DNA of 37,054 nt from a virus, in the IMG/VR virus record IMGVR_UViG_3300049479_000172, positions 1-37,054 of that record, one strand, 5' to 3'. The first letter of the stretch is position 1. Every line of letters begins with the position of its first letter. This document shows positions 23,683 through 31,353 of this stretch, piece by piece. Under the pieces are notes generated by a model. It had not been told where the DNA came from and made no database searches. It worked only from the letters and a program-made list of their open reading frames with translations. A program made the translations under genes and the position numbers.

Positions 23683-24678
23683 ATGGGTGTCAGCTCGTCC
23701 ACCACCGTCGCAAACTGGATTCTCACCGAGGTCATGTCGCAGGAGGCCCTCGCGCCTCTCCGTGGCAAGACCGGCGTTCTGCTTCAGTTCCTCAATTTCG
23801 CCGACATCTCGGGCCGCTCGTCCAAGGTGCGCAAGATCCGGAAGAAGACCGCGATCGCCGCCGCCGTCGACGACACCGAGGCGCTGGCCTTCTCGACGCC
23901 CGCCACCCTCGGTGTCGCGGCGAATATCAGCATCACGCCGACGACCAAGGTGCAGGGCATCCAGGTCACTACCGACGCCATCGAGCTGTCGCTGCCCGGC
24001 GTCAGCCGCGCGCAGGTGATCGCCGCCATCGAGTCGGGCAACCCAGCCAGCCTCGCCTTCGTCCGCGATGTCATGCTGGAGATCATGGAGGCCCACTACC
24101 TCCGCGCCGAAGAGGACAGCCTCGCCCTCTTCAGCGGCCTGTCGGAGAGCGCCGGCACGACCAACACGTCGCTGAGCTTCGCCACCCTCCTCGACGCGCT
24201 CATGAAGGTGCTGGACAACAACCCGTCGTCGGAAGACCTCGTCTTCGTGCTCGAGGAGCAGGGCATCGCCGATCTCCGCACCCTCGCGGCCTCGGGCTCC
24301 GGCGCGGCGCTGTCGTCCATCTTCACCGGCAACGGTGCGGGTGATGTCAGCTTCTTCAACCACCGCCCCGACGTCTCGCGTATGGGCTTCCGTGGCACCT
24401 TCGCCGGCATCCCGCTCTACGCCGCGAACAAGGCCGTGATGGCGACGGCCAATGCCGGTGTGGACCGCGTCGCGGCCCTCATCGTCGCCGGTCGTGGCGA
24501 GACGGGCACCCCCGGCAGCGTGCGCGGCTTCGCCGAGATGGTCGAGCGCTACGAGCCGTCGTTGGGCTTCCAGTACGACCTCGCCGACGACACCCTCCTC
24601 GCGGTGGGCCGCTCGTGCTGGGCCGTCGGTGAGCACACCGACGAGCACGGCTGCAAGATCATCTACGACCTCGACTGA
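23683..24678 (+). CDS. Major capsid protein (331 aa, HK97-fold expected)
   Basis: MGVSSSTTVANWILTEVMSQ opens an alpha/beta protein with an early basic segment (KVRKIRKKTAIA), a long spine-like helix (ASLAFVRDVMLEIMEAHYLR) and a C-terminal DRVAALIVAGRGETGTPG region, in the pattern of HK97-fold capsid proteins of about 330 residues. It follows the scaffold gene by 29 bases, with TAGGAG before the ATG, and is closed by a strong terminator-like hairpin. The good SD and isolated position suit a highly made protein. Confidence 0.75.
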   Translation: MGVSSSTTVANWILTEVMSQEALAPLRGKTGVLLQFLNFADISGRSSKVRKIRKKTAIAAAVDDTEALAFSTPATLGVAANISITPTTKVQGIQVTTDAIELSLPGVSRAQVIAAIESGNPASLAFVRDVMLEIMEAHYLRAEEDSLALFSGLSESAGTTNTSLSFATLLDALMKVLDNNPSSEDLVFVLEEQGIADLRTLAASGSGAALSSIFTGNGAGDVSFFNHRPDVSRMGFRGTFAGIPLYAANKAVMATANAGVDRVAALIVAGRGETGTPGSVRGFAEMVERYEPSLGFQYDLADDTLLAVGRSCWAVGEHTDEHGCKIIYDLD

Positions 24679-24687
24679 GGTCACACG

Positions 24688-24717
24688 GGAGGGGCCTCGC
24701 GGTGAGGCCCCTCCTTT
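24688..24717 (+). terminator. Strong terminator after the major capsid gene
   Basis: GGAGGGGCCTC (24688-24698) and GAGGCCCCTCC (24704-24714) form a perfect 11-base-pair stem with a 5-base loop, followed by TTT. The short T run suggests partial termination, which would make capsid protein more abundant than the products of the genes that follow. Confidence 0.75.
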
Positions 24718-24741
24718 CATCCCCGACAAAGGGCGTCCAGC

Positions 24742-25185
24742 GTGAAGCGCAAGATCCGTCTGAAGAGCATCAAGGACCCGCACATCGTCGAGTTCGTCGA
24801 CGGCGGCGTGACCAAGGAAGGCGAGCCCACCTCGCAGCGGCAGGCGCTCACGCGCTATTTGCAAAAGCGTGTCGCCGTTGACGGCAAGCAGATGCCCGTC
24901 TTCCTCGTCGAAGGCATCGGCGAGTGGAAGCTGGCGCCCGGCGAGGTGCTGCCGACGGGTGACGATTTCGTCGCCTTCGACGAGGACGTGATCAAGCGCG
25001 AGCACCCCGAGCACATGCTGGCCGCGTGGAACAAGGCCCGTGACGGATTCATCGCCAAATCGGTGGAGGCCAAGCGCGCCGCCGAAGTGCAGATGGAACA
25101 GCAGATGGGCGGCGAGGTCGCAAAGAGCATTCAGGCGATGGTGAAGAGCGTCGCGGCGTCGACGAAGGGGGCTGCCCGTGTCTGA
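24742..25185 (+). CDS. Hypothetical head-module protein (147 aa)
   Basis: GTG 24742 has only a weak AAGGG upstream. The protein begins MKRKIRLKSIKDPHIVEFVD, has a beta-rich first half (GKQMPVFLVEGIGEWKLAPG) and ends in a charged helix (SVEAKRAAEVQMEQQMGGEV). It lies between capsid and decoration-like genes, so it may be an accessory head protein. No family is recognised. Confidence 0.5.
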   Translation: MKRKIRLKSIKDPHIVEFVDGGVTKEGEPTSQRQALTRYLQKRVAVDGKQMPVFLVEGIGEWKLAPGEVLPTGDDFVAFDEDVIKREHPEHMLAAWNKARDGFIAKSVEAKRAAEVQMEQQMGGEVAKSIQAMVKSVAASTKGAARV

Positions 25186-25327
25186 GAAGGACATCAAGCC
25201 GGCCACCGTCGACCGCGCTGCCGAGCAGATCAAGAAGTCAAACCCCTCTCTCTCCTCGGAGAAGGCCCGCCAGATCGCGCGGGAGACTGCCGAGCGCATC
25301 AACCGTCAGCGCCGCGAACGCGGTTAA
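25178..25327 (+). CDS. Small helical hypothetical protein (49 aa)
   Basis: It starts with GTG 25178 inside the end of the preceding gene, with AGGGGG about 6 bases upstream, and reads MSEKDIKPATVDRAAEQIKK, then SSEKARQIARETAERINRQR. It is basic and helical throughout. The next gene has its own SD (AAGGAG) right after the stop. Coding is supported by the SD, the overlap and the composition; function is unknown. Confidence 0.55.
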   Translation: MSEKDIKPATVDRAAEQIKKSNPSLSSEKARQIARETAERINRQRRERG

Positions 25328-25336
25328 GGAGTCTCC

Positions 25337-25840
25337 ATGTCCCTCGCAGGTCTCAATACCGGCGGCAAGCCGCTCATGCTCGTCGCCGGCATCAACGATG
25401 GCAGCGGCGCCACCATCACGGTCGCCGCCGCCGCCACGCCGCAGGCGATCCTCCACGCCAGCCTCTACACTGCCGTCCTCGACCAGACCGGCGGCCTGAT
25501 CACGTTCGACGGCACGACCGGCGTCGCGACCGTCGCCAACGAGAACGCGATCGGCTCCTACGAGGTCGAGGCCATCGTGGGTGACGGCATCGCCACCAAC
25601 AGCGCCGTGATCGACATCGAGATCTGGGCCAGCATCGGTGGCGCGGCGAAGGCACAGATCGGCCGTGGCGCGCGCAAGACCGAGCTCGCGACCGCCGCCC
25701 GCAACGGCATCGCTCCGGCCTACGCCGTGTGGTCGCCGACCGCCGTCAGCGACACCGTCGAGGCCCGCGTGCGCGTCGGCACCGACGGTCACGCCCTGAC
25801 CATCCGCGACTTCACGCTCCGCATCAAGCGCGTGGCCTGA
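25337..25840 (+). CDS. Putative head decoration or fibre protein (167 aa)
   Basis: MSLAGLNTGGKPLMLVAGIN is followed by all-beta sequence (GATITVAAAATPQAILHASL, TFDGTTGVATVANENAIGSY, AVIDIEIWASIGGAAKAQIG) and a final strand (TIRDFTLRIKRVA). Small beta-rich proteins in the head module often coat the shell. AAGGAG precedes the ATG. The role is inferred from location and composition only. Confidence 0.45.
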   Translation: MSLAGLNTGGKPLMLVAGINDGSGATITVAAAATPQAILHASLYTAVLDQTGGLITFDGTTGVATVANENAIGSYEVEAIVGDGIATNSAVIDIEIWASIGGAAKAQIGRGARKTELATAARNGIAPAYAVWSPTAVSDTVEARVRVGTDGHALTIRDFTLRIKRVA

Positions 25841-25869
25841 GACACCCAAGCAGCCCGAGGACATGCACC

Positions 25870-26271
25870 ATGAAGTCCACCCACCTCGTCGTCGTGGCCC
25901 TCGGGCTGCTCTTTGCCGCTGGCTTGTCCGCATTCGGCGGGCCAGCGGTCGTCGCTGCTGACGCGTGGCGCGCAAACGCCACCGCCGTCGGCCCGTCCTT
26001 CCCGCTCCATGAGCGCATCACCTGCGACACCACGGCTGGCGGCGTCGAGATCAAGCCCACCGGCTCGTGGCAGCTCGTGTCCTACGAGTGCACGGCCAAG
26101 GGCGCTGTCTCCGTCGGCTACAAGGAAGGCGACGGCGACGCGCTCACCTTCGCCAACGGCGTCGAGTACGCCAGCGGTGACCGCTTCGGCGCCAACGTGC
26201 AGCGCCCTGAGCGATGCATCTCGGCGGGCTCCGTCGTCATCCAGTGCCGCTTCCTGGTGACCGCGCCGTGA
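25870..26271 (+). CDS. Secreted hypothetical protein (133 aa)
   Basis: A typical signal peptide (MKSTHLVVVALGLLFAAGLS, with probable cleavage after AVVAADA) precedes a mature beta-rich domain with four cysteines (ITCDTT, SYECTA, RCISAG, QCRFL), probably two disulphides. It would act in the periplasm or at the cell surface. Its stop overlaps the GTG of the SGNH-hydrolase gene, linking the two. A structural protein with an export signal is unusual for a virion, so it may be an infection-stage surface protein. Confidence 0.55.
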   Translation: MKSTHLVVVALGLLFAAGLSAFGGPAVVAADAWRANATAVGPSFPLHERITCDTTAGGVEIKPTGSWQLVSYECTAKGAVSVGYKEGDGDALTFANGVEYASGDRFGANVQRPERCISAGSVVIQCRFLVTAP

Positions 26272-27983
26272 TCACCCATCTCCGCGCACTGTGGCTTGCG
26301 TGGGGCGCCGTTGTGGCGCTCCTCGCCTATCCGTCGCACGCCCGCGTTCTCGGGCAACAGACGGGCATCATGGGCAGCGACGATGGCGTCTGGCGACCGG
26401 CGACGACCGGCCCCACCGTCATCATCGCCGCCCTGCCCTACGCTCGCACGGTGACGTGCTCGTCGTACACGTTGACCGGCACCGCACCAGGCGCTGGTGC
26501 AGTGACGTGGTCGGCCTCGCCGTCGGGTGCCTCGGGTGCATGCACTGGCACGTCGTCGTGGTCGTGCGTCGTCGACGTCGACCCCGACGCGGTCGGCGAA
26601 GGCGTCGAGACCATCACGGTGGCGCAATCCGGCGCAACGTCGGCGACCGCCACCATCGGATTCTACGTCGAGGGGGAGCACAGCTGCTTTCTGCGGCAGT
26701 CGGTGAACGGGCTTTATAACAGCGGCCTCGTCGACGCTGCGGCCGTGGCGACGTGGGAGAACCTCGGATCCAGCGCCCTCGACATCACGCAGGCGACAGG
26801 CACGGCGCAACCCTCGTTCCGCACGTCGTGTCAGGGCGGCGGGCCGTGTGTGCGCTTCGACGGGACCGACGTGCTCAAGGCGGCGACGGCGTCAGACTGG
26901 ACTTTTCTCAACACCGGCGCCGATGCAACGGTGATGATGGAGGCGCGCACGACGTCGAGCAACCCAAACGCGCTCTTCTATGTGCTCGCGACTGCCGCTG
27001 TTGGCGCGTCGACGACGTCGCGTGGCATCACGCTCTACTACGACGACCGCAGCGGTTCAAGCCGCAATGACTTCGTGGGCTGGGCCATCAGCAAGGGGTC
27101 CGCACCGCTCGCCGTGTCGGTGACGTCGGCGAATGACGATTTCACGTCGGCGACATGGCACATGTGGGCCGCTGTCCTCGACGACGACGGCAGCACCGGA
27201 AACGACGGCTTCCAGTTCGTCGACGGTGCCGCTGTCGGCGCTGCCGCTGCGACCACCTACTCCGCGTCCGCTCCGACGTCAGCGTTGGCGCTCGGCGACG
27301 AAGGCACCGCGCGCACGTTCGCTTTTATCGGCGACGTCGGCGACGTGCTCATCTACTCATCCGCGCTCACCGAAACGCAACGCAACATCAACGACGCCGT
27401 CGCGGCGTGGGCGTCCAGTGGCGACATTGTCGCGTCGACAGAGACGTGGCTCTTTGTTGGCGATAGCCTCACGGCTGGCAGCGGCGGCGTGACGACGTGG
27501 CCCGCGAAGCTTGTTGCCGATGCGCCGTCGACGGTCCACTTCACCAACAGGGCCGCGTCCTCGAACACCAGCGCACAGATCCTCGCGCAATGGCGCGCGG
27601 CTGGCGTGCCGGACAAAATCTTCGTGCTCGGCGGCGTCAACGATATCGCCGTGGGCACGTCGGCGGCGACGGCGCTTACGTCGCTGTCGACGATCTACAG
27701 CGAAGCGTCTGCGCTCGGGGTTCAAGTAATCGCGATGCCGACGTTGCCCTTCGGCAACGCCGCGTCGTGGTCGGCGGCAGACCAGACACAGCTGCTGCTT
27801 CTCGAGGACAGCATCATCGCCGACGCAAACGTCGACGTGCTCGTGAACTTCTATGACCTCATGGGCCAGCCGGGCACACCGGAGGATCTCGCCGCCATCT
27901 ACGACATCGGCGACGGCGTGCATCCCAACGAGGCTGGGACCACCTTCATGGCGGCGGAAGTCGCCACCGCTCTGGGGCTCTGA
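26268..27983 (+). CDS. Secreted LamG-like / SGNH-hydrolase protein (571 aa)
   Basis: Three parts are seen. Residues 1-26 look like a signal peptide. About 120-385 resembles a concanavalin/LamG sandwich (VDAAAVATWENLGSSALDIT, CVRFDGTDVLKAA, then DVGDVLIYSSALTETQRNIN). About 390-571 is an SGNH/GDSL hydrolase: FVGDSLT with Ser400, FVLGGVNDIA with Asn458, and DGVHPNEAG with Asp549 and His552. Such enzymes remove acyl groups from polysaccharides or lipids, so it may modify the host envelope or capsule. GTG 26268 overlaps the previous stop (GTGA). An N-terminal export signal is unusual for a tail-borne depolymerase. Confidence 0.75.
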   Translation: MITHLRALWLAWGAVVALLAYPSHARVLGQQTGIMGSDDGVWRPATTGPTVIIAALPYARTVTCSSYTLTGTAPGAGAVTWSASPSGASGACTGTSSWSCVVDVDPDAVGEGVETITVAQSGATSATATIGFYVEGEHSCFLRQSVNGLYNSGLVDAAAVATWENLGSSALDITQATGTAQPSFRTSCQGGGPCVRFDGTDVLKAATASDWTFLNTGADATVMMEARTTSSNPNALFYVLATAAVGASTTSRGITLYYDDRSGSSRNDFVGWAISKGSAPLAVSVTSANDDFTSATWHMWAAVLDDDGSTGNDGFQFVDGAAVGAAAATTYSASAPTSALALGDEGTARTFAFIGDVGDVLIYSSALTETQRNINDAVAAWASSGDIVASTETWLFVGDSLTAGSGGVTTWPAKLVADAPSTVHFTNRAASSNTSAQILAQWRAAGVPDKIFVLGGVNDIAVGTSAATALTSLSTIYSEASALGVQVIAMPTLPFGNAASWSAADQTQLLLLEDSIIADANVDVLVNFYDLMGQPGTPEDLAAIYDIGDGVHPNEAGTTFMAAEVATALGL

Positions 27984-28333
27984 TGGATCGCCGCACCCTC
28001 GCCGCTCTCGTTCTCGCAGGCCTCGTCGGCGCCGGCGCCCTCACAATCGACGGGCCCGCGCCGCCGCATGTGCCCGGCGAGGCCCGCACGGTGACGCTCA
28101 CGCCGTGCGCGTCGGACTGGTCGGCGTGGGCGCAGGCGTGGTGCCCCGACGATGACGTCCAGTGCATCGACGTCAACGACGACCGGCAGGGGCGCCCCTA
28201 CTGTGTCGACGGCGTCGAGGTGGGACAGTGCGCGTCGACGCCGGCCACACCGTCGCAGGAGGCGAGGGCGCTGCACTTCGGCGTGGCCCTCGACGTGCCG
28301 CCGGGCTGGGAGGCGTGTCCCGATGCGCCCTGA
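27983..28333 (+). CDS. Secreted or membrane-anchored small protein (116 aa)
   Basis: MDRRTLAALVLAGLVGAGAL is a signal peptide or membrane anchor. The mature part has six cysteines in pairs (TPCASDWSAWAQAWCPDDDV, QCIDVND, YCVDG, GQCAS, WEACPD). It overlaps the previous stop (TGATG), and its end overlaps the patatin gene by 11 bases. It belongs to a run of three exported products (25870-28333). No family is recognised. Confidence 0.5.
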   Translation: MDRRTLAALVLAGLVGAGALTIDGPAPPHVPGEARTVTLTPCASDWSAWAQAWCPDDDVQCIDVNDDRQGRPYCVDGVEVGQCASTPATPSQEARALHFGVALDVPPGWEACPDAP

Positions 28334-29195
28334 CGTCTACGGCTCAATCTCCGGCGGCGGACCCGCGATCACCTACCTCGCTGGCGCAGCGGACGCCCTC
28401 GACGCCCGTTGCCGCGTGCTGGGCTGGTCGGGTGCATCGGCGGGCGCCATCGGCGCGACGTGCAAGGCGTTTGGCGTGCCGTCCGAGGTGGTGCTGACGC
28501 TGCTTGTCGACATCCTCGAGTCGGGGCAAGCGTTGACGCCCGGCGCTGGCAACCTGCCGCGCGGCGGGGTCTTTAGCCTCGACGTGATCGGCGACGCCAT
28601 CGACAAGCACATCGGCAAGGGTGCCAAGCTGGGAGACGCAACGTCCGGCCTCGTCGTGTGCGTCACCGACCTCGACAGGGCGCGCCCGGTCTACCTGAGC
28701 AAGGTCGCCACGCCGAAGGTGCTCGTGCGAGAGGCCGTCATCGCGTCGTGCTCGTTCATGTGCGGCGTGACGCCGGCGGCGGTCATCGGGTCGCTGGGGA
28801 CGGCGCTGTCCCCCGACATCCGCCTGTGGGGCGACGGTGGCTTGAGCGACAACACCGTGGATGGCGCATGGGACCACAAGCGCGAGCCCCGCGTGGGCCT
28901 GCGTCTGTCCCGCCACGACGGAGACACCACCGACCCCGACCAGCGGCTCCGTCCTGGTGACGTGCCCGGCATCCTCGCCGCGTTGCCGCGTGCCCTCATG
29001 TGGGGCGCGAGCTGCTGGAAGTCCCGCCGCATGGACGGGTGCGACGTCGAGGTCGACGGGGTCAACGACTGGGCTTTCCGCAAGAACAGCGTCCGCGTCC
29101 ACCGCGAATGGGGCGAGGGCTACGACAGCACCGCCCGGCAGGTGGATGCGTGGCTTGCCCGGCGGGCGCCACAGTGCAAAGGTGGTGAGCCATGA
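28323..29195 (+). CDS. Patatin-like phospholipase (290 aa)
   Basis: The oxyanion-hole glycines GGG (residues 11-13), the nucleophile elbow GASAG with Ser39 and the DGG motif with Asp171 form the complete patatin Ser-Asp dyad in the right order. The family cleaves acyl chains from phospholipids. There is no signal peptide, so the enzyme would act from the cytoplasm on the inner membrane, or reach the outer layers after holin action. It stands between secreted proteins and holin-like genes, which suggests a part in lysis. ATG 28323 is chosen because patatins begin close to the GGG motif; ATGA links it to the next gene. Confidence 0.8.
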   Translation: MRPDVYGSISGGGPAITYLAGAADALDARCRVLGWSGASAGAIGATCKAFGVPSEVVLTLLVDILESGQALTPGAGNLPRGGVFSLDVIGDAIDKHIGKGAKLGDATSGLVVCVTDLDRARPVYLSKVATPKVLVREAVIASCSFMCGVTPAAVIGSLGTALSPDIRLWGDGGLSDNTVDGAWDHKREPRVGLRLSRHDGDTTDPDQRLRPGDVPGILAALPRALMWGASCWKSRRMDGCDVEVDGVNDWAFRKNSVRVHREWGEGYDSTARQVDAWLARRAPQCKGGEP

Positions 29196-29524
29196 CGCTT
29201 GACCTCTCGACCACTCTCGCCGTGCTGTCATTGGTCGGCGTCATCCTTGGCGCCGGGCGGGTCTTCTTCGTCGTCGAGGCCAAGATGGCACAACACGCGA
29301 CCGCAATCACCAAACTGGAAGCCGTCGCCGACGCATTCAACGGGCCGGCCCGCGCGGAGCACATGCGCCTCGTCGGGCGTGTCGACAGCCTTGAAAAGGA
29401 CGTCTCCAAGCTGGCGACGGTGGAACGTGTCGACGCCATCCTTGTCGAGATGCGGCAGGGGTTCGCGCACCTCGCCGACCTCATCGCAGCCGACCGCCGA
29501 CACCGAAAGGACGACGACGCATGA
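29192..29524 (+). CDS. Membrane-anchored coiled-coil protein (110 aa)
   Basis: One transmembrane segment near the N-terminus (TLAVLSLVGVILGAGRVFFV) is followed by a helical, charged cytoplasmic or periplasmic part (ITKLEAVADAFNG, RVDSLEKDVSKLATVERVDA). It resembles small membrane proteins with a coiled coil found near phage holins (XhlA- or DUF2730-like). It overlaps the patatin stop by 4 bases, and its own stop overlaps the next gene. It may be part of the lysis machinery. Confidence 0.6.
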   Translation: MTLDLSTTLAVLSLVGVILGAGRVFFVVEAKMAQHATAITKLEAVADAFNGPARAEHMRLVGRVDSLEKDVSKLATVERVDAILVEMRQGFAHLADLIAADRRHRKDDDA

Positions 29525-29766
29525 CTGACGCCCCCGACCCCACCCACGACGACGGCGGCGCCGTTGGTCGCTTCCTCAGCCGTGTCTTCGGGCGCAGCTA
29601 CCGCACGACCCTTGCCGGCCTCGTCGCCACCGTGGCGCAGGGCGTGGCGCTCGCTCCGGGCGTCGACCCCGCCGTTCAGCATTGGGCGCAGGTGGTTGCC
29701 GGGTTCGCGTCGGGTGCGGGCTTGCTGATCGCGAAGGACAGCCGGGTTTCGGGGCAGCCCCGGTGA
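29521..29766 (+). CDS. Holin-like small membrane protein (81 aa)
   Basis: After a hydrophilic N-terminus there are two moderately hydrophobic segments (TTLAGLVATVAQGVALAPGV and WAQVVAGFASGAGLLIAKDS), ending with the AKDSRVSG motif. The 'GLL.AKD..VSG' end is common in small phage membrane proteins placed beside endolysins and usually named holins. It precedes two small genes and the peptidase at 30106. The holin role is inferred. Confidence 0.6.
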   Translation: MTDAPDPTHDDGGAVGRFLSRVFGRSYRTTLAGLVATVAQGVALAPGVDPAVQHWAQVVAGFASGAGLLIAKDSRVSGQPR

Positions 29767-29936
29767 GCGTCCTCCAAGCCGCGCACAGTTGGCGCCGCCG
29801 GTTCGCGCGGGCGCTGACCGCTGTCCACCTCGACAAGCACGGCCACACCCGTCTGCGTCGCATGCACCGCACGCTGATGCAGGCCACCTACGCACGCCAC
29901 GGCAATCGGCGCGTGAACTGGACCCACCTCAGATGA
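29763..29936 (+). CDS. Small basic protein (57 aa)
   Basis: GTG 29763 overlaps the previous stop (GTGA), and the stop overlaps the next ATG. MSVLQAAHSWRRRFARALTA is followed by more Arg/His-rich sequence, giving a very basic helical protein. Both neighbours are linked by 4-base overlaps, which supports translation. Function is unknown. Confidence 0.5.
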   Translation: MSVLQAAHSWRRRFARALTAVHLDKHGHTRLRRMHRTLMQATYARHGNRRVNWTHLR

Positions 29937-30109
29937 GCAAACCCTACCCCTCCGGCTTCCGCGCCCCACCACAACACCTCACCCGCTGGCGTGTGTCGTT
30001 CGCCGACGGCCACAGCGTCGTCGTCATGGCGACGGACCCCGATGCGGCGCGACGTGCTGGCGCGTTCTTCTCGTTTGGGGCAATCACTGACGTCGAGGTG
30101 GTCTCTTGA
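29933..30109 (+). CDS. Small hypothetical protein (58 aa)
   Basis: MSKPYPSGFRAPPQHLTRWR is followed by RVSFADGHSVVVMATDPDAA and a short helix, giving a compact beta-beta-alpha pattern. It overlaps both neighbours by 4 bases. Its place between the holin-like gene and the peptidase may be accidental. No family is recognised. Confidence 0.5.
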   Translation: MSKPYPSGFRAPPQHLTRWRVSFADGHSVVVMATDPDAARRAGAFFSFGAITDVEVVS

Positions 30110-30699
30110 CCCGCCACGGCTGGCCCGATCCCGGTCGCGTCTTCTGGCAGAACGCCGCCCCATGGGGTCCGCTCCCATACGGTCACGGCGGCAAAACGAT
30201 CGGCCAATGGGGCTGCACCGCTGCCTCTCTCAGCCAAGCGCAGCGCCTCTCGGGCGTGCGGGCCGGTGCGACCCCCGGCACCGTGGTCGCCGACGCTCTG
30301 CGGGCGTCTCCGGCGGTTTGGCAGCCTGGTTCGTCGCTGGCGGTCCTGCCGCACCTCGCGCGCAGTGCCTACTTCCAGTGCCCCGACACGGAAGAGGCGT
30401 GGGACGTCAGGCGGGGCATGACGGTCCGGCAGATGTCGATCGCCATCTGCGACGCCATCGACCGCCACGGGCTGGCTCCGCGCCACGGTTTCGGGTGGCT
30501 GCATGTCGACTACACCGGCGACGACGTGGGCGAGCATTGGATCTTGGCCTACGCCTACGACGACGACGTGATCTATTGCACGGACAGCGCGCCGGCCAAG
30601 GTTGTGGAACTTGACCGGCGCACGCTGAAGGGCCGCGCGAAGTGGGGCGCCATGTGGAAGGACTACACCGTCGTCAGAGGGTATCCGTTGACGGTGTGA
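30106..30699 (+). CDS. C39-like cysteine peptidase, probable endolysin (197 aa)
   Basis: The N-terminal motif TIGQWGCTAASLSQAQRL gives the oxyanion Gln34 and nucleophile Cys37; GEHWILAYAYDDD supplies His144 and YCTDSAP supplies Asp160, matching the C39-like/papain-fold triad order. It has no signal peptide, so it would need a holin to reach the cell wall. Start TTG 30106 overlaps the previous stop (TTGA). As the last gene of the rightward late cluster, behind the holin-like gene, it is probably the peptidoglycan-cleaving endolysin, although a role as a virion or injection peptidase cannot be ruled out. Confidence 0.65.
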   Translation: MTRHGWPDPGRVFWQNAAPWGPLPYGHGGKTIGQWGCTAASLSQAQRLSGVRAGATPGTVVADALRASPAVWQPGSSLAVLPHLARSAYFQCPDTEEAWDVRRGMTVRQMSIAICDAIDRHGLAPRHGFGWLHVDYTGDDVGEHWILAYAYDDDVIYCTDSAPAKVVELDRRTLKGRAKWGAMWKDYTVVRGYPLTV

Positions 30700-30745
30700 G
30701 GACGATCAACACGCCAGCGGCGCTTTGATGTTTGACGGTGTGAGG
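30688..30745. repeat. 14-base direct repeat across the convergent gene junction
   Basis: TTGACGGTGTGAGG occurs at 30688-30701 and again at 30732-30745. The first copy encodes the end of the plus-strand peptidase and the second lies inside the end of the minus-strand zinc protein. No terminator hairpin is seen at this junction. Confidence 0.7.
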
Positions 30746-31353
30746 GCAGCAGTCTTTCGTTGTCGTTCTCGCATCTTCCTCGCGCGGTGCTTGCACCCTG
30801 CGCCGCAGTAAACCTGCGTCGAGTCGCACGCCACGAAGGCAGCGCCACAGCACCCGCATTGGCGGTCAATGTTTGTGCTCGCCAACTGCTGCGCGATGCG
30901 TTCGGATCTTTTGCGCGCAGCGGCTGATCTCATCGACCTGATCCTGCGGAAGCATTCTGCGTCGCCGCAGCATCGCATCTTGGCATCGCCGCGACCATGA
31001 CCACTGGCGGGCTTCCCGCACCATGCACACGGAAAGGCGCTGTACCTTGGCGCGACCTTGGCCCGCTTTCTGTCGAGGTATCGCGCATCGATGGCGCGCT
31101 TGTGGGCGCGCTGGCACTTTACCGCGATGCACCACGTCACCCCCGTCGCTCTCGCCGCTCCATGCAGCCTCGTGGGCGTGCCGCAGTGCTGGCACATGGC
31201 GGCGGGGTAGGCTTTCCCGCCGGGGCCAACCCTGCCATTGCACAGGCGCGTCACAGGCAGGTCGTCCATGTCGCAGCACGGCGCATCCGCCTCCGCGCCG
31301 CACTCGTCGCACCGGTGCCAGCCGAGGAACGGGTTGGTGATGGGGGCGGTCAT
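30706..31353 (-). CDS. Multi-zinc-ribbon protein (215 aa)
   Basis: From ATG 31353 (GGGGGA upstream) the protein reads MTAPITNPFLGWHRCDECGA. Cys motifs follow one another: CDEC...CC, CQHCGTP, CIAVKC, CAWCGKP, CCGDAEC, CGCCGAAF and YCGAGCKHRARKMRERQRK. That is enough for three or four zinc sites, ending in a basic helix. The last motif resembles the zinc module seen in small phage nucleic-acid-binding proteins. It may bind DNA or RNA. It is the last gene of the minus-strand cluster. Confidence 0.6.
   Translation of the reverse strand: MTAPITNPFLGWHRCDECGAEADAPCCDMDDLPVTRLCNGRVGPGGKAYPAAMCQHCGTPTRLHGAARATGVTWCIAVKCQRAHKRAIDARYLDRKRAKVAPRYSAFPCAWCGKPASGHGRGDAKMRCCGDAECFRRIRSMRSAAARKRSERIAQQLASTNIDRQCGCCGAAFVACDSTQVYCGAGCKHRARKMRERQRKTAALTPSNIKAPLAC

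Noticed and set aside
23350-25302. Minus-strand open frame of 650 codons
   Set aside because: It covers scaffold, terminator and capsid genes in antisense; the capsid gene has a good SD and a protein-like sequence, so this is a shadow.
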